Source of the DNA: Apium graveolens
Lineage: Eukaryota; Streptophyta; Magnoliopsida; Apiales; Apiaceae
Length of the DNA stretch: 64,000 nucleotides
Assembly: GCF_009905375.1 (NCBI RefSeq)
Contig: NC_133655.1
Coordinates: 165,307,849 to 165,371,848, forward strand
Direction of reading: 5' to 3'
A program made the position numbers and the translations under genes. The notes beneath the pieces were generated by a model. The model was not told the origin of the DNA and did not search any database. It saw nothing but the letters and a program-made list of their open reading frames with translations. This document shows, piece after piece, positions 1 to 10,536 of the stretch; position 1 is the first letter of the stretch, and each line of letters opens with the position of its first letter.

Positions 1-1056
1 GATTCAGGAAGTGAGCAGAAAGAACCTTTAATCATGGGTGATCGTATTGTTCCGGCAGATCCAGCTCTTATGGACTTTTCTCGGCCTAAAATTGATGACA
101 TTCAGTCAAGCATTCTTCATCCAGCTATTCAGGCTAAGACCTTTGAAATCAAGCCGGGCACTATTCAGATGGTACGGAATTCTGTTTCGTTCGGAGGTGC
201 TGCGACTGAAGACCCCAACATGCACATAAGGAATTTTGTCGAGATCTGCAGTACTTTCAAATATAATGGTGTGACTGATGAGGCTATCAAGCTGAGGCTT
301 TTCCCATTCTCTCTAAGGGATAAAGCTAAGGACTGGTTACATTCTAAACCAGATGGGTCTATCACTACTTGGCAAGATCTTGCGTAAAAGTTTCTGGTGA
401 AGTTTTATCCAATGGGCAAGACTGCGGCTATGAGGAGTGCTCTTACTCAGTTTGTGCAGCAACCTACAGAATCTATGTGCGAAGCTTGGGAGCGCTACAA
501 GGAGATGTTGAGAAAGTGTCCACATCATGGAATGCCTGATTGGATGGTGATCACTGGTTTCTATAATGGTTTGGGGGCCCAATCTCGGCCCATGCTCGAT
601 GCAGCAACTGGAGGCACCTTGTGGGCCAAAAACTATACTGAGGCTTATAATATTATTGAGACTATGGCTGCAAATGAGCATCAAAACCCAACTCAAAGGA
701 TGATTCCTGGAAAGGTAGCAGGTATTCTGGAAGTCGATGCAGCTACAGCTATTACAGCGCAGCTCCAAGCGCTGTCTATGAAGGTCGATTCTCTAACTAC
801 CTATGGAGTCAATCAGATTGTTATGGTCTGTGAGCTTTGTGCAGGTTCTCATGCTACGGATCAGTATTCTCTTGTTAACGAATCTATTCAGTATGTGAAC
901 AATTATCAGCGACAACAGCAGCCTGTGCCAGCTACTTATCATCCTAATAACAGAAATCATCCAAATTTCAGCTGGAGTAATAATCAAAATGCTATTCAGC
1001 AACCATATCAGCAAGGCGTAAGTAAACAGTTCAGTCCACTGGGATTCCAGCAACCA
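1..1056 (+). pseudogene. gag: Athila gag, broken
   Basis: Capsid-type Gag of the Athila lineage, which would form the virus-like particle. The frame is open to base 1, so the true start is probably upstream; the first Met is at 34. The core matches the retrotransposon gag fold: FGGAATEDPNMHIRNFVEIC, then LRLFPFSLRDKAKDWL, then FYPMGKTA with the AWERYKEMLRKCPHHG segment. The C-terminal part is rich in Gln and Asn. A TAA at 385-387 interrupts the frame and a second TAA at 1057 ends it. Coding similarity continues in the same frame past 1059 to about 1250, where a frameshift leads into the pol frame. Family assignment is firm; loss of function is inferred from the stops. Confidence 0.85.
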
Positions 1057-1249
1057 TAACATTATGCTCAAAGGTAATCATATCCTCAACAAGGAAGTGC
1101 AACTCCACCCTATAGTGCTGATTTTGAGGAACTTAAGCTGTTGTGCAAAAGTCAGGCGGTTTCTATCAAGACCTTGGAAAATCAAATCGATCAAATAGCC
1201 AATGCAGTGCTCAATCATCAACCTGGCATACTTCCCAGTGACACAAAGT

Positions 1250-3410
1250 ACCATGCAGGAAGGAAGCTAAAGAGCAAGTCAAGGCTATTACCTTAAGGTC
1301 TGGAAAAGTTGCTGATGCTGAAAAAGCAAAAAAAGGAGAAGCTGAAGTTGGTGATGAAGAAGCTAAGAAAAAGGAGAAAGCGGCGGAACCAAGGAAGAAA
1401 ACTGTTGAACACACTCTTCCTGAGGGTAATATAGGGGAGAAACAGCTCTATCCTCCACCACATTTCCCTAAGAGATTGCAGCAACAAAAGCTGGATAAAC
1501 AATTCGGTAAGTTTCTGGAGGTGTTCAGGAAACTTCACATCAATATACCTTTCGCTGAGGCTCTGGAGCAAATGCCTAGTTATGCGAGATTTATGAAGAG
1601 TATTCTTTCAAGGAAGGTGAAACTGGATGATCTTGAGACCGTTGCTCTAACGGAAGAATGCAGTGCTGTGCTGCAACAAAAGTTACCTCCAAAGCTTAAA
1701 GATCCAGGTAGCTTCACCATTCTTTGCACCATTGGCAAGTTGTCTTTTGACAAGTGCCTTTGTGATTTGGGAGCAAGCATCAATCTGATGCCGTTGTCGA
1801 TCTTTAAAAAGTTGAATTTTCCTGATCCAAAGCCCACCTACATGTCTCTACAATTGGCTGATCATTCTATTACTTACCCAAGAGGAATAGTGGAGGATGT
1901 GCTAGTAAAGGTGGATAAGCTCTTCTTTCCTACAGACTTTGTTATTCTGGATTTCGAGGAAGATAAGAAGATTCCCATAATCTTGGGGAGACCTTTCTTG
2001 GCTACCGGCCGTACCTTGATAGATGTGCAGAAAGGTGAACTTACTATGCGGGTGCAGGATCAAGATGTTACATTTAATGTATTCAAAGTAATGAAATTCC
2101 CTACAGAAGATGAGGAGTGCTTAAAAGTGGATTTGATTGATTCTATGGTTACTTCAGAACTCGATCATATGCTAATGTCTGATGTATTAGAGAAGGCCTT
2201 AGTGGGGGATTTCGACAGTTATGATGAGGATGGCAATGAGCAACTACAATATCTTAATGCTTCTCCCTGGAGGCGAAAGCTAGACATGCCATTTGAATCT
2301 CTTGGTACTTCTGACCTCAAAAATGCTGAAGGAAAGCTCAAACCATCGATTGAGGAAGCACCTACCTTGGAGCTTAAGCCATTGCCTGAACACTTGAGGT
2401 ATGCTTTTTTAGGTGATGCATCTACTTTACCTGTTATTATTACATCTAACCTTTCAGGTAGTGAGGAGGACAAGCTCTTACGGATTTTGAGAGAATTCAA
2501 ATCGGCTATCGGATGGACTATAGAAGACATCAAAGGGATCAACCCTTCATATTGCATGCATAAGATTCTGCTAGAAGAGGGTAGTAAGCCGACTGTTGAG
2601 CAACAGCGCAGACTTAATCCTATCATGACAGAAGTGGTGAAGAAAGAAATTCTGAAGTGGCTGGATGCAGGAATCATTTATCCTATTACTAACAGTTCTT
2701 GGGTGAGCCCCGTGCAATGTGTACCTAAGAAAGGAGGTATCACTGTGGTAGCAAATGAGAAGAATGAGCTCATCCCCACTCGAACAGTCACAGGATGGAG
2801 AGTATTCATGGATTACAGAAAGTTGAACAAGGCCACAGGGAAGGATCACTTCCCGCTTCCGTTTATTGAGCAGATGCTTGACAGGTTGGTCGGTCATGAG
2901 TATTATTGTCTTCTGGATGGCTATTCAGGGTATAATCAGATTTGTATTGCACCAGAGGATCAAAAAAAGACTACCTTCACTTGTCCATTTGGCACGTTTG
3001 CTTTTCGTAGAGTTTCGTTTGGATTATGCGGCGCACCGGCCACTTTTCAGAGATGTATGATGGCTATATTCTCTGACATGACTGGAATTAATATCGAGAT
3101 GTTCATGGACGCTTCTCCATCTTTGGACATTCGTATGATGAATGTTTGAATAATCTTCGTGCAATACTCAAAAGGTGTGTGGAAACTAATTTGGTGCTCA
3201 ATTGGGAAAAATGTCATTTTATGGTGCGTGAAGGCATTATTCTTGGGCATAAGGTCTCTAGCAAGGGTCTTGAGGTGGACAAATCCAAGGTGGGAGTCAT
3301 TGAAAATCTTCCACCCCCTATTTCTGTGAAAGGAATCCGTAGTTTTCTTGGTCATGTAGGTTTTTTATCGGCGTTTCATCAAGGACTTTTCGAAGATATT
3401 TAAGCCGTTG
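1250..3410 (+). pseudogene. pol: Athila protease and reverse transcriptase, frameshifted
   Basis: Covers the gag-pol linker (ITLRSGK, then a Lys/Glu-rich stretch), aspartic protease (DLGASINLM near 1760-1800) and most of RT. RT blocks seen include the primer-grip entry SSWVSPVQCVPKKGG, VFMDYRKLN, DGYSGYNQI and FGLCGAPATFQRCM. The open frame from 1476 ends at 3149. The next base pattern (FGHSYDECL in another frame) shows that one base is missing in the second Asp codon of the catalytic FMDD motif, near 3111-3113. RT continues in the new frame to about 3400, where further stops occur. This copy cannot make an active RT. The catalytic-site break is read directly; the lineage rests on the protease and linker motifs. 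Confidence 0.88.
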
Positions 3411-4240
3411 TAAAACTTGCTTGAGAAGGATGTACCTTTCAAATTCGATGATGACTGTTTAACGGCATTCGAGACTCTTAAGAAGAGTTTGATAACTGCA
3501 CCAGTTATAACAGCACCTGATTGGACAGAGCCTTTTGAGATGATGTGTGATGCAAGTGATTATGCGGTGGGTGCAGTTCTTGGGCAGCGCAAGAATAATC
3601 TCTTTCATCTGGTCTACTATGCTAGCAATAGTTTAAACGGGGCCCAAATGAACTACACCAATACTGAGAAAGAGCTCTTGGCTATACTTTTTGGTTTTGA
3701 AAAATTTCGATCTTATTTGCTTGGGAAAAGGTGACAGTATTCACTGATCATGCGGATATTCGTTATTTGGTTTCCAAGAAGGATTCGAAGCCTAGACTCA
3801 TTCATTGGGTGCTCTTACTACGACAATTTGAGTTAGAGATCAAGGATCGAAAAGGTACTGAGAATCAAGTAGCTGACCATCTCTCTAGATTGGAGAATCC
3901 CGAGTCTACTTCACATGATAAGACATTGATCAACAAATCTTTTCCGGATGAGAAGTTGTTCGCAGTTCAGGAGGAAGAGACATGGTTCGCAGATATTGTG
4001 AATTATCTTGTCAGCAATATAATGCCTCCTAATTTGACCATAGCTCAAAAGAAGAAGTTTCTGCATGAGGTGAAGTGGTATATGTGGGATGAACCATATT
4101 TGTTTAGACAGGGAGCTGACAAGATCATCAGGAGATGTATCCCATTCTGTAAGACGGAGGGGATATTACGAGACTGCCAATCCACAGTTTATGGTGGACA
4201 CTATGGTGGTGAAAAGACGGCAGTCGTATTCTGCAAGTAG
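3411..4240 (+). pseudogene. pol: Athila RNase H and linker
   Basis: RT-connection and Ty3-type RNase H. Motifs: PFEMMCDASDYAVGAVLGQR (first catalytic Asp in CDAS), YTNTEKELLAILF (Glu), [11 protein letters not shown] (Asp). The RNase H tail reads [11 protein letters not shown] one-base overlap or shift at about 3731-3734 moves the frame in the middle of the domain. The segment then runs to the start of the integrase zinc finger (VYGGHYGG) and hits a stop at 4238-4240. Catalytic residues are mostly recognisable, but the domain is not on one continuous frame with RT or integrase. Confidence 0.85.
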
Positions 4241-5222
4241 GTTTTTTCTGGCCTACTTTCTTTAAGAATGCTCATCAGTTCATTTTAAGGTGTGATCGTT
4301 GCCAAAGAGTGGGAAATCTTACGAGAAAGGATGAGATGCCGTTAAATATGATGCTTGAAGTTGAGGTCTTTGATGTTTGGGGAATCGATTTCATGGGGCC
4401 TTTTGTCTCGTCCTGCAATAATCAGTACATCTTGCTGGTAGTCGATTATGTCCCAAAATGGGTAGAAGTCAAGGCTCTACTGATAAATGATGCAAAGGCA
4501 GTGTTGAATTTTCTTCATAAGCAGATTTTCACAAGGTTTGGAATGCCACGAGTAATCATAAGTGATGAGGGGTCAAATTTCTGCAACCGTAAGTATACTT
4601 CTATGATGCAGTGCTACAATGTGAATCATCGATTTGCTACTGCCTATCATCTGCAAAAAAATGGTCAAGCAGAAGTGTCTAACAGAGAGATCAAGCGTAT
4701 TTTAGAGAAGGTTGTTTGTCCGTCAAGGAAGGATTGGTCTTTCAAGCTCGATGAAGCTGTTTGGGCTTACAGAATAACATATAAGTCTCCACTTGGGATG
4801 TCCCCTTTTCAGCTTGTGTATGGTAATGGATGTCATTTACCTGCGAAGCTTGAGCATAAGGCCTATTGGGCGTTGAAGAAGTTGAACCTGGATCTAGATG
4901 CAGCTGGAAAGAAGTGAATGCTTCAGCTTAATGAACTTGATGAATTTCAACTCTAAGCATACGAAAACAATAAAATGTACAAGGAAAAGGTGAAAAGGTG
5001 GCACGACAGGAAGCTACATCCTAAGTTATTCATGCCGGGGCAGCAAGTTCTTTTATTCAACTCTCGTCTCCGACTTTTTCCTGGGAAGTTGAAATCAAGG
5101 TGGTTGGGACCTTTTATTATCAAAACTGTGTTTCCACATGGAGCGGTGGAGATTTTTGAGAATGATCCAGACCAAGCATTCAAGGTTAATGGTTAGCGTT
5201 TGAAGCACTACTATGGGGACAT
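4241..5222 (+). pseudogene. pol: Athila integrase, several stops
   Basis: Integrase would insert the cDNA into host DNA. The zinc-binding Cys pair is visible as RCDRCQRV near 4290, after the His part in the previous segment. The catalytic triad is intact: Asp in VWGIDFMGPF, Asp in IISDEGSNF, Glu in NGQAEVSNREI. The open frame 4309-4917 ends after DAAGKK; coding resemblance continues with [14 protein letters not shown] and the C-terminal beta-barrel region [16 protein letters not shown] (4975-5196). A TAG near 5194-5196 replaces a codon in the conserved FKVNG-RLKHYYG tail. The triad is preserved although the frame is broken in at least three places, which fits a fairly young copy. Confidence 0.87.
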
Positions 5223-5382
5223 GGCAAATCGGGAAGTGGTTAGTGCCGTTTTATTGTCAACTTGAGTATGGTATGCAACGTCAAGCTAATGACGAAAAAG
5301 AAGCGCTTCGTGGGAGGCAACCCATGATTTGTTGTTACAGGAACCCTTAGAATTTAGTAACCTATCCAAGACCACTCAGCAA

Positions 5383-5420
5383 GCTGAGCGCCCGCTCAGC
5401 TTTGCTGAGCGACCGCTCAG
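5383..5420 (+). repeat. Paired palindromes in the Athila post-pol spacer
   Basis: Two near-copies of a 16-base near-palindrome (CTGAGCGCCCGCTCAG and a CTGAGCGACCGCTCAG variant) lie back to back in the spacer between pol and the post-pol ORF. The same words recur four times in this element's own LTR at about 8310-8388. The rest of the spacer (5223-5686) is AT-rich with a CA-rich leader before the ORF, and I see nothing else in it. Confidence 0.75.
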
Positions 5421-5686
5421 GGCCCGATTGGAAGAAATTTTTTAAGTCCTATGAAAATCCAAAAAAATCTGAAAAATAAAAAAACAAAATAACAACCCAT
5501 TACCCATGATTTATTTTCCCATTATCCCATGTTTTTAACCCTCAAACCCACTCCTAATCAAATTTTACCCTAATCCCTACCCTATATATACATACACTTA
5601 TTCCATATACTCCCCATACACTTTTATAACTTAAACTCTCTCCCAAACCCAAACACACAAATCTTAAACACTTTTATTCAGTTTCG

Positions 5687-6856
5687 ATGGCACCCAAGAG
5701 ATCTAGGACTATCGATAGCAGTAGCACTGTCCCTACTGCTGATTCTTCGAGGGGTACTGCTGTGAGGCCTCATTTGAATGATAGGACTGCTGAGGAGGAG
5801 TATACTAGGCTTCTGGGTAAGCCGATTTTGAAGGAGAGGGGGTTCTTACCTTCAGGCAGGGATGGTGAGTTGTTGCCTATGATTGCTGAGAAGGGTTGGA
5901 TTGCTTTTTGTGAATCTCCTGAAGGAGTACCGATGAGCATAGTTCGCGAGTTCTATGCGAACGCGAAGGCTGAGAAGAATGGGTATTCTGTGGTCCGGGG
6001 GATGACGATTGATTATCACCCTGCGGCGATTTGCCGTGTGATTGGACAGCGACAGAGGAAGCCCACGGAGGAGAATTAGAACGAGAAGAATGCTGAGGAT
6101 TTTGACTTGGATTTGATTTGTGCCACTCTCTGTAGGTCGGGCACAGTTTGGACCTTCAAGACTGGGACTAACGAGTATTGCCACTTTTCGGCGATTGCGA
6201 TGAACAGGTATGCCTGTGCATGGAATGCTTTTATTTGTGCTAATAATTTGCCTACTTCGCATGCACATGAGGTCACAGTTGAGAGAGCACAGTTGTTATG
6301 GGAAATTTTGAATGAGGAGTATTATGTGGACCTTGGTGAGTTCATCTACCAAGGAATTCTGAAGTTTCTGAGGGGAGCTAAGCACATGAACATCCCTTAT
6401 GCATCCACAGTTACAAAGCTTTGCCGAGCAGTGGGAGTTCAGTGGCTGTCTCATGAGCAGTTGCAGTTGTCGGCCGCTCCTATTGATTCCGGGACTCTGC
6501 ATGCGATGCAGGAATGGACCGGTGGTGAGCCCGAGGAGCATGGGATGGGTTATCGTCTTCCAAGAGGGCGTTCAGCACGAGGTGCTACCATGGCGAGGCC
6601 AAGACGAGATGAGGCTGGTTCTTCTAGAGCTCAGGAGGGTGCTGGGATGGCTGATGCCCAGTATAGGAGGCTGTCGAGGAGGATGGACGCTATGTACGAG
6701 ACACAGAGCAGGTTTGCTCAGGACCTCACCCTTGCACTTGGGACTGCTTTTCGAGGCCTTGGAGCTGACATCCAGTGGCCAGTTTTTGGTGAGGACTCTG
6801 CATATCCGCCTCCTGATACACCACCCTCTGAGGGTGATGATGATCTCTCCGAGTAG
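5687..6856 (+). pseudogene. Athila post-pol ORF, putative plant transposon protein type
   Basis: One reading frame of 390 codons broken only by a TAG at 6077-6079. It starts at MAPKRSRT after a CA-rich leader. Regions seen: a basic/Ser-Thr N-terminus (about 1-30); a globular part with EEYTRLLGKPILKERGF, WIAFCESPEGVPMSIVREFY and DYHPAAICRVIG (35-125); a second globular part with YCHFSAIAMNRYACAWNAFI and IPYASTVTKLCRAVGVQW (135-270); then a low-complexity Arg/Gly/Ala-rich and acidic tail ending DDDLSE. The layout recalls the family annotated as putative plant transposon protein, often found next to Athila pol. It occupies the place called env-like in Athila, but I see no signal peptide or membrane segment, so an envelope role is not supported. 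Function unknown. Confidence 0.7.
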
Positions 6857-8050
6857 GTATACCCTGTGTTCCTTTCTACTACCTTCACTGGGGACAGTGA
6901 AGATTTTAAGTTTGGGGGTGGTAGTTGAGGAATATTTTGTGTGTGTGTCATAGTTGCATATTCATGATAGTTTAGTTCATATAATTGCATTTTTTTTTAC
7001 CATATAGTTTTTTTTTAATTTTTATTTATAGCTTTATTTATCATGTCATGTAGCTCATGCATATACAATGATCCCTTTTGCGCTAATTTACCAATTAATT
7101 TATGATGTTGATGCGAGTGTAGTGATAGCGTTAAAGTGATGTTGAGTCGTGTAGGTTGATATGCATGCTAGAAATACTTGTAATTTCACTAAGTCTTAGA
7201 GAATGCTTAAGGACTAGATTGTTGTTATGGTTCGATGGTTTTCAAGGCTAATCTATTGATTATGCTTAGAATTTTATAATAGATTCTTAGTGATAAAAGG
7301 CATGAAAAGAAAAAAACAGAGTGAAAAATGGAATTCATTGCTATTTGTGGCTAGGCATCAAATGGCTAGTAGCCGGCTCGTATTTTTATGCGAGTAGTCT
7401 AGGGTTGAGCAAGAGGGAGCGAAACGCACTTGCTCAGAAATTTTAAAAAAAAGAAGAAAAAAATAGAAAAAGAAAAAGAGAAAAAAAAAGAGAAAAAAAA
7501 TAAAGAGTTAATGCATAATTGATCACAAGTGGGCTCTTTGGTATTCGAGTTATTAAGTTCTTAGGGGACTTTGTGCCTAGTGACCTAAGGCTTTTATAGT
7601 CTGGGATCCGCTAACCTAATGCTCGCTACATGGATGTCATTATATAAGTCTTTTGTGGACCTCACTCATTGCACGGTCAAATAAGCATTTTTTGTTATAA
7701 ATAAAAGCATGATTCCGTAATAAGCTCCAGGATTCTTGAAGTGTTATAAGTCACTTTGTGCCTAGAATTTTTATTCTTTGTACAATCATGCGATTGCCTT
7801 GAGGATAGTTGAGTTATGATAATTGATCTAGTTTCGAAGCATATCTGTTAAGCATCTGCACACACCACGTTTCTGGCTGTATGTTAGTTTGCATGATTCG
7901 ATAGATCTTTATTCGCCTAATTGCATTTGTTAAAATGTCGTAATTTGGTTGGTTTGGTCGTAGTAAGGGGGATCGCTGCATTTCATATAGATTGCATTAA
8001 TGCATGTTTTTATTTTGTTTTGAGTCTGTGACGCTTGAGGACAAGCATCG
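6857..8050 (+). other. Athila long 3' non-coding region with an internal polypurine tract
   Basis: About 1.2 kb without a credible gene, between the post-pol ORF and the polypurine tract. At 6903-6920 it contains AAGTTTGGGGGTG, almost identical to the real tract at 8051-8067. A purine-only A/G run lies at about 7443-7506. The remainder is AT-rich unique sequence. A second tract before a long non-coding stretch could act as an additional plus-strand primer; that role is inferred. Confidence 0.65.
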
Positions 8051-8067
8051 ATTTAAGTTTGGGGGTG
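8051..8067 (+). promoter_or_regulatory. Polypurine tract of Athila element B
   Basis: ATTTAAGTTTGGGGGTG lies directly before the LTR start TGATAAGTGG. This is the expected site for plus-strand DNA priming in reverse transcription. Confidence 0.85.
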
Positions 8068-9515
8068 TGATAAGTGGTATTTTATACCATTTAGAACATC
8101 TTATAATAGCTTAAATTGGTGTCTTGAAATCAAGTATTTTGTGTATTTGATGCGTTTTTTTAGTGTTTGTGCATTTCAGGGTATTAGTTGCATTTCGGGA
8201 GATGATTCATCAATAATAAGCCTTGGCATGTGTTTAGCATTGCAAGTGGGAAGATAGGAGCAGATTGCAGCGAAGAAACGGAGCAAAACAGAGCATTTTC
8301 CAGTAGGGAGCTGAGCGCCCGCTCAGCTCTGCTGAGCGACCGCTCAGGAAGCTGATCGCCCGCTCAGGAATGCTGAGCGACCGCGCAGGGTCGTATTTTC
8401 AGATTAATTATTTTAGACTCCTATTTCTGTTTGGCTTCCAACTTCTGAGTTATTTGGGTTTTATGGGACTCCTATATAAGTAGATTTCAGAGACGTTTCA
8501 CAGAGGTTGGATCGTTGTATTAATCAAGGAGCGAAGGAGATAAGGAAGTAGACTGTTTTAGCACACCACAACGAAGAGGAAGCATATTTTCTTGTGATTC
8601 TTTATTTTGTTGTAACGTTGGATGCTAGTTTTCTTTACTTTGAACCTATTTACTCTTGTGATGTACTCTGGTTTAATATAAGTAGTTTTAGTTATTATTC
8701 TCGTGTGTTATTATCATGTTTTCTTATAAACCCATGATGACGATGAGTGCTATCATGGGCTAATCGTGATCATGGGGTCATAACGGATTTACTATGGAGT
8801 TCTTTAGTTAGTTGTTTAATACCTTAGTGTGTGATGATTGTATGATATCTAGTATTGGTTGTGCGTATTCATCTTATGTGCGTCGTGAACATATAAGATA
8901 GGGTGTTAATCTCTTGTGAAGCGACGGTGGATCTTGAGATTTAGAACTTGTCATGCTAGCATAGATTCATGTACGAGTATGCATGATTAGTGGGTAACTC
9001 TAACCATTTTATTCGCCCTCGGTAATTAAAAGGAATGACTTGTGCTTAAATCGTTATGTTGTCAATTTTTGTAGACATATAGGGACTCAACATAATTGAT
9101 TCCTATTCAACTTCTATCTTAATTGTGGATGTTTGGTAGAATGGTTTAGTACAATGAAAGTTGGCTTTTATCAATTTCGTGTTATTCGATTAATATCATC
9201 ACTGTTGCATGCTAAGGGTAATAACAATAGCTATTGAAGGAAGTAGTAATGAAGTTGTGATTTCATGAATGTTTTAATATTGTTAATTTAAGTGTGAATT
9301 AAGTGCGTAATTCTAGTAGTTAATTGTAGTTAATAATTAGTTAATCAAATCTAAGTGTTATTGTTTTAACATTGAGAAGTAATCATACATTGGTGAGTGA
9401 TTTTAATTGAACATAATTAGTCTGAGTCTCTGTGGGAACGAACTAGAAAATATTATATATTACTTGCGAATGCGTATACTTGCGTATGTTATTAGCGCGT
9501 CTTTTCGCCCTAACA
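8068..9515 (+). repeat. 3' LTR of Athila element B (1448 bp)
   Basis: Starts TGATAAG directly after the polypurine tract and ends CCCTAACA directly before the interrupted Tekay RT gene. A TATA box (TATATAAG) is at 8473-8480, so U3 is about 430 bases including the upstream cluster of CTGAGCG-type palindromes at 8310-8388. The partner LTR is outside the window. Confidence 0.85.
8310..8388 (+). repeat. Cluster of four CTGAGCG-type palindromes in Athila LTR
   Basis: Four degenerate copies of the near-palindrome CTGAGCGCCCGCTCAG in tandem about 90-160 bases upstream of the TATA box. Copies 1 and 2 match the pair at 5383-5420; copies 3 and 4 carry point changes (CTGATCG, CCGCGCAG). Each could form a short hairpin or bind a dimeric factor. 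Confidence 0.75.
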
Positions 9516-10536
9516 ATGACATCTTGATTTACTCAAATACTGAAGAAGAACATGCCGACCATTTGAGGATTACTTTGGAAATCTTGAGAAAAGAACATCT
9601 TTACGCGAAGTTCTCGAAATACGAATTTTGGTTAAAGGAAGTACAATTTTTGGGACATGTTATCAACATTGAAGGAATTAAAATTGATCCAGCAAAGATT
9701 GAAGCCGTATTGAATTGGGAAAGACCAAAGACACCGATGGAAGTCAGAAGTTTATTGGGATTGGCAGGTTATTACAGGAGATTTGTCAAGGATTTTGCGA
9801 AGATAGATACACCACTAACCATGTTGACTCGCAAGAATGAAAAGTTAATATGGAATGAAAAATGTGAAGGAAGTTTTCAAGAATTGAAGAAACAACTGGT
9901 AACCGCGCCTGTACTAGTGCTACCAGATGAGCAAGGGGATTTTTTTATTTACAGCGATGCTTCTTATCGAGGACTTGGATGTGTACTAATGCAGCACGAT
10001 AACGTAATTGCTTATGCTTCTAGAAAACTGAAACCTCATGAACAAAAATATCCTACACAAGATTGGGAACTAGCAGCAACTGTGTTCGCACTAAAACTTT
10101 GGAGACATTATCTATATGGTGAAAAGTGTGAAATTTACACGGATCATAAAATTCTAAAGTATATCTTTATGCAGAAGGAACTCAATATGAGACAGTGAAG
10201 ATGGATAGAATTGATTAAAGATTATGATGTTACAATCAGTTATCATTCAGGAAAGGCAAATGTCATAGCAGATGCACTAAGCTGGAAAGAGAGGTTAAAT
10301 ATGTTGACTTCTTCAGAAGAGTTAATTAAAGAATTTGAGAAATTGGAAATTGAAGTTCGTGTTCCGAAGGAATCTACTGAAATGAACTATACAATGAGAT
10401 TCCAACCCGAACTATTAGGAAAGATACGAAGATGTCAAGATTAAGTAATGAGTCAAGAAGACAACAACCTAACAGGAGAAGAAATCACAAGTCAGAAAGA
10501 TGATCAAGGAATTTTACGATTTTCCTCGAGAATCTG
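9516..10536 (+). pseudogene. pol: Element A (oldest Tekay layer): RT tail and RNase H
   Basis: Left fragment of the oldest element. It begins inside the RT catalytic motif (the sequence resumes at DILIYS) because Athila element B inserted there. RT tail motifs: [21 protein letters not shown] and [13 protein letters not shown]. RNase H motifs: [35 protein letters not shown], and the tail IADALS. A TGA at 10196-10198 breaks it after NMRQ, and a TAA near 10442 breaks the linker. The piece stops at GILRFSSRI, where element C inserted, and the same gene resumes at 47778. Typical Tekay chromovirus pol by comparison with element C, which is very similar over this stretch. Confidence 0.88.
10532..10536. 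other. Target-site duplication ATCTG, left copy (element C)
   Basis: ATCTG directly precedes the LTR start at 10537 and is repeated at 47778-47782 after the other LTR. This proves a single insertion event joined these two distant boundaries. Confidence 0.92.

Larger units (their letters stand above)
1..9515 (+). mobile_element. Athila-like Ty3/gypsy element B, 5' end outside window
   Basis: Internal region and 3' LTR of an Athila-lineage element. Order seen: gag, protease-RT, RNase H, integrase, a separate post-pol ORF, a long non-coding stretch, polypurine tract, 3' LTR. The gag-protease linker carries the Athila-type ITLRSGK signature and the protease core is CDLGASINLM. The right boundary is exact: the LTR ends CTAACA at 9515 and the next bases resume the RT gene of an older Tekay element (DILIYS motif), so B inserted into that gene. 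The expected target duplication is ATGAC at 9516-9520; its partner lies left of the window. Gag and pol carry several stops and frameshifts, so this copy is not autonomous. The 5' LTR and primer site are not visible, so age cannot be estimated. Confidence 0.9.

Noticed and set aside
5687..6856. Envelope gene in Athila element B
   Set aside because: No signal peptide or membrane segment; composition and motifs fit the putative plant transposon protein type.
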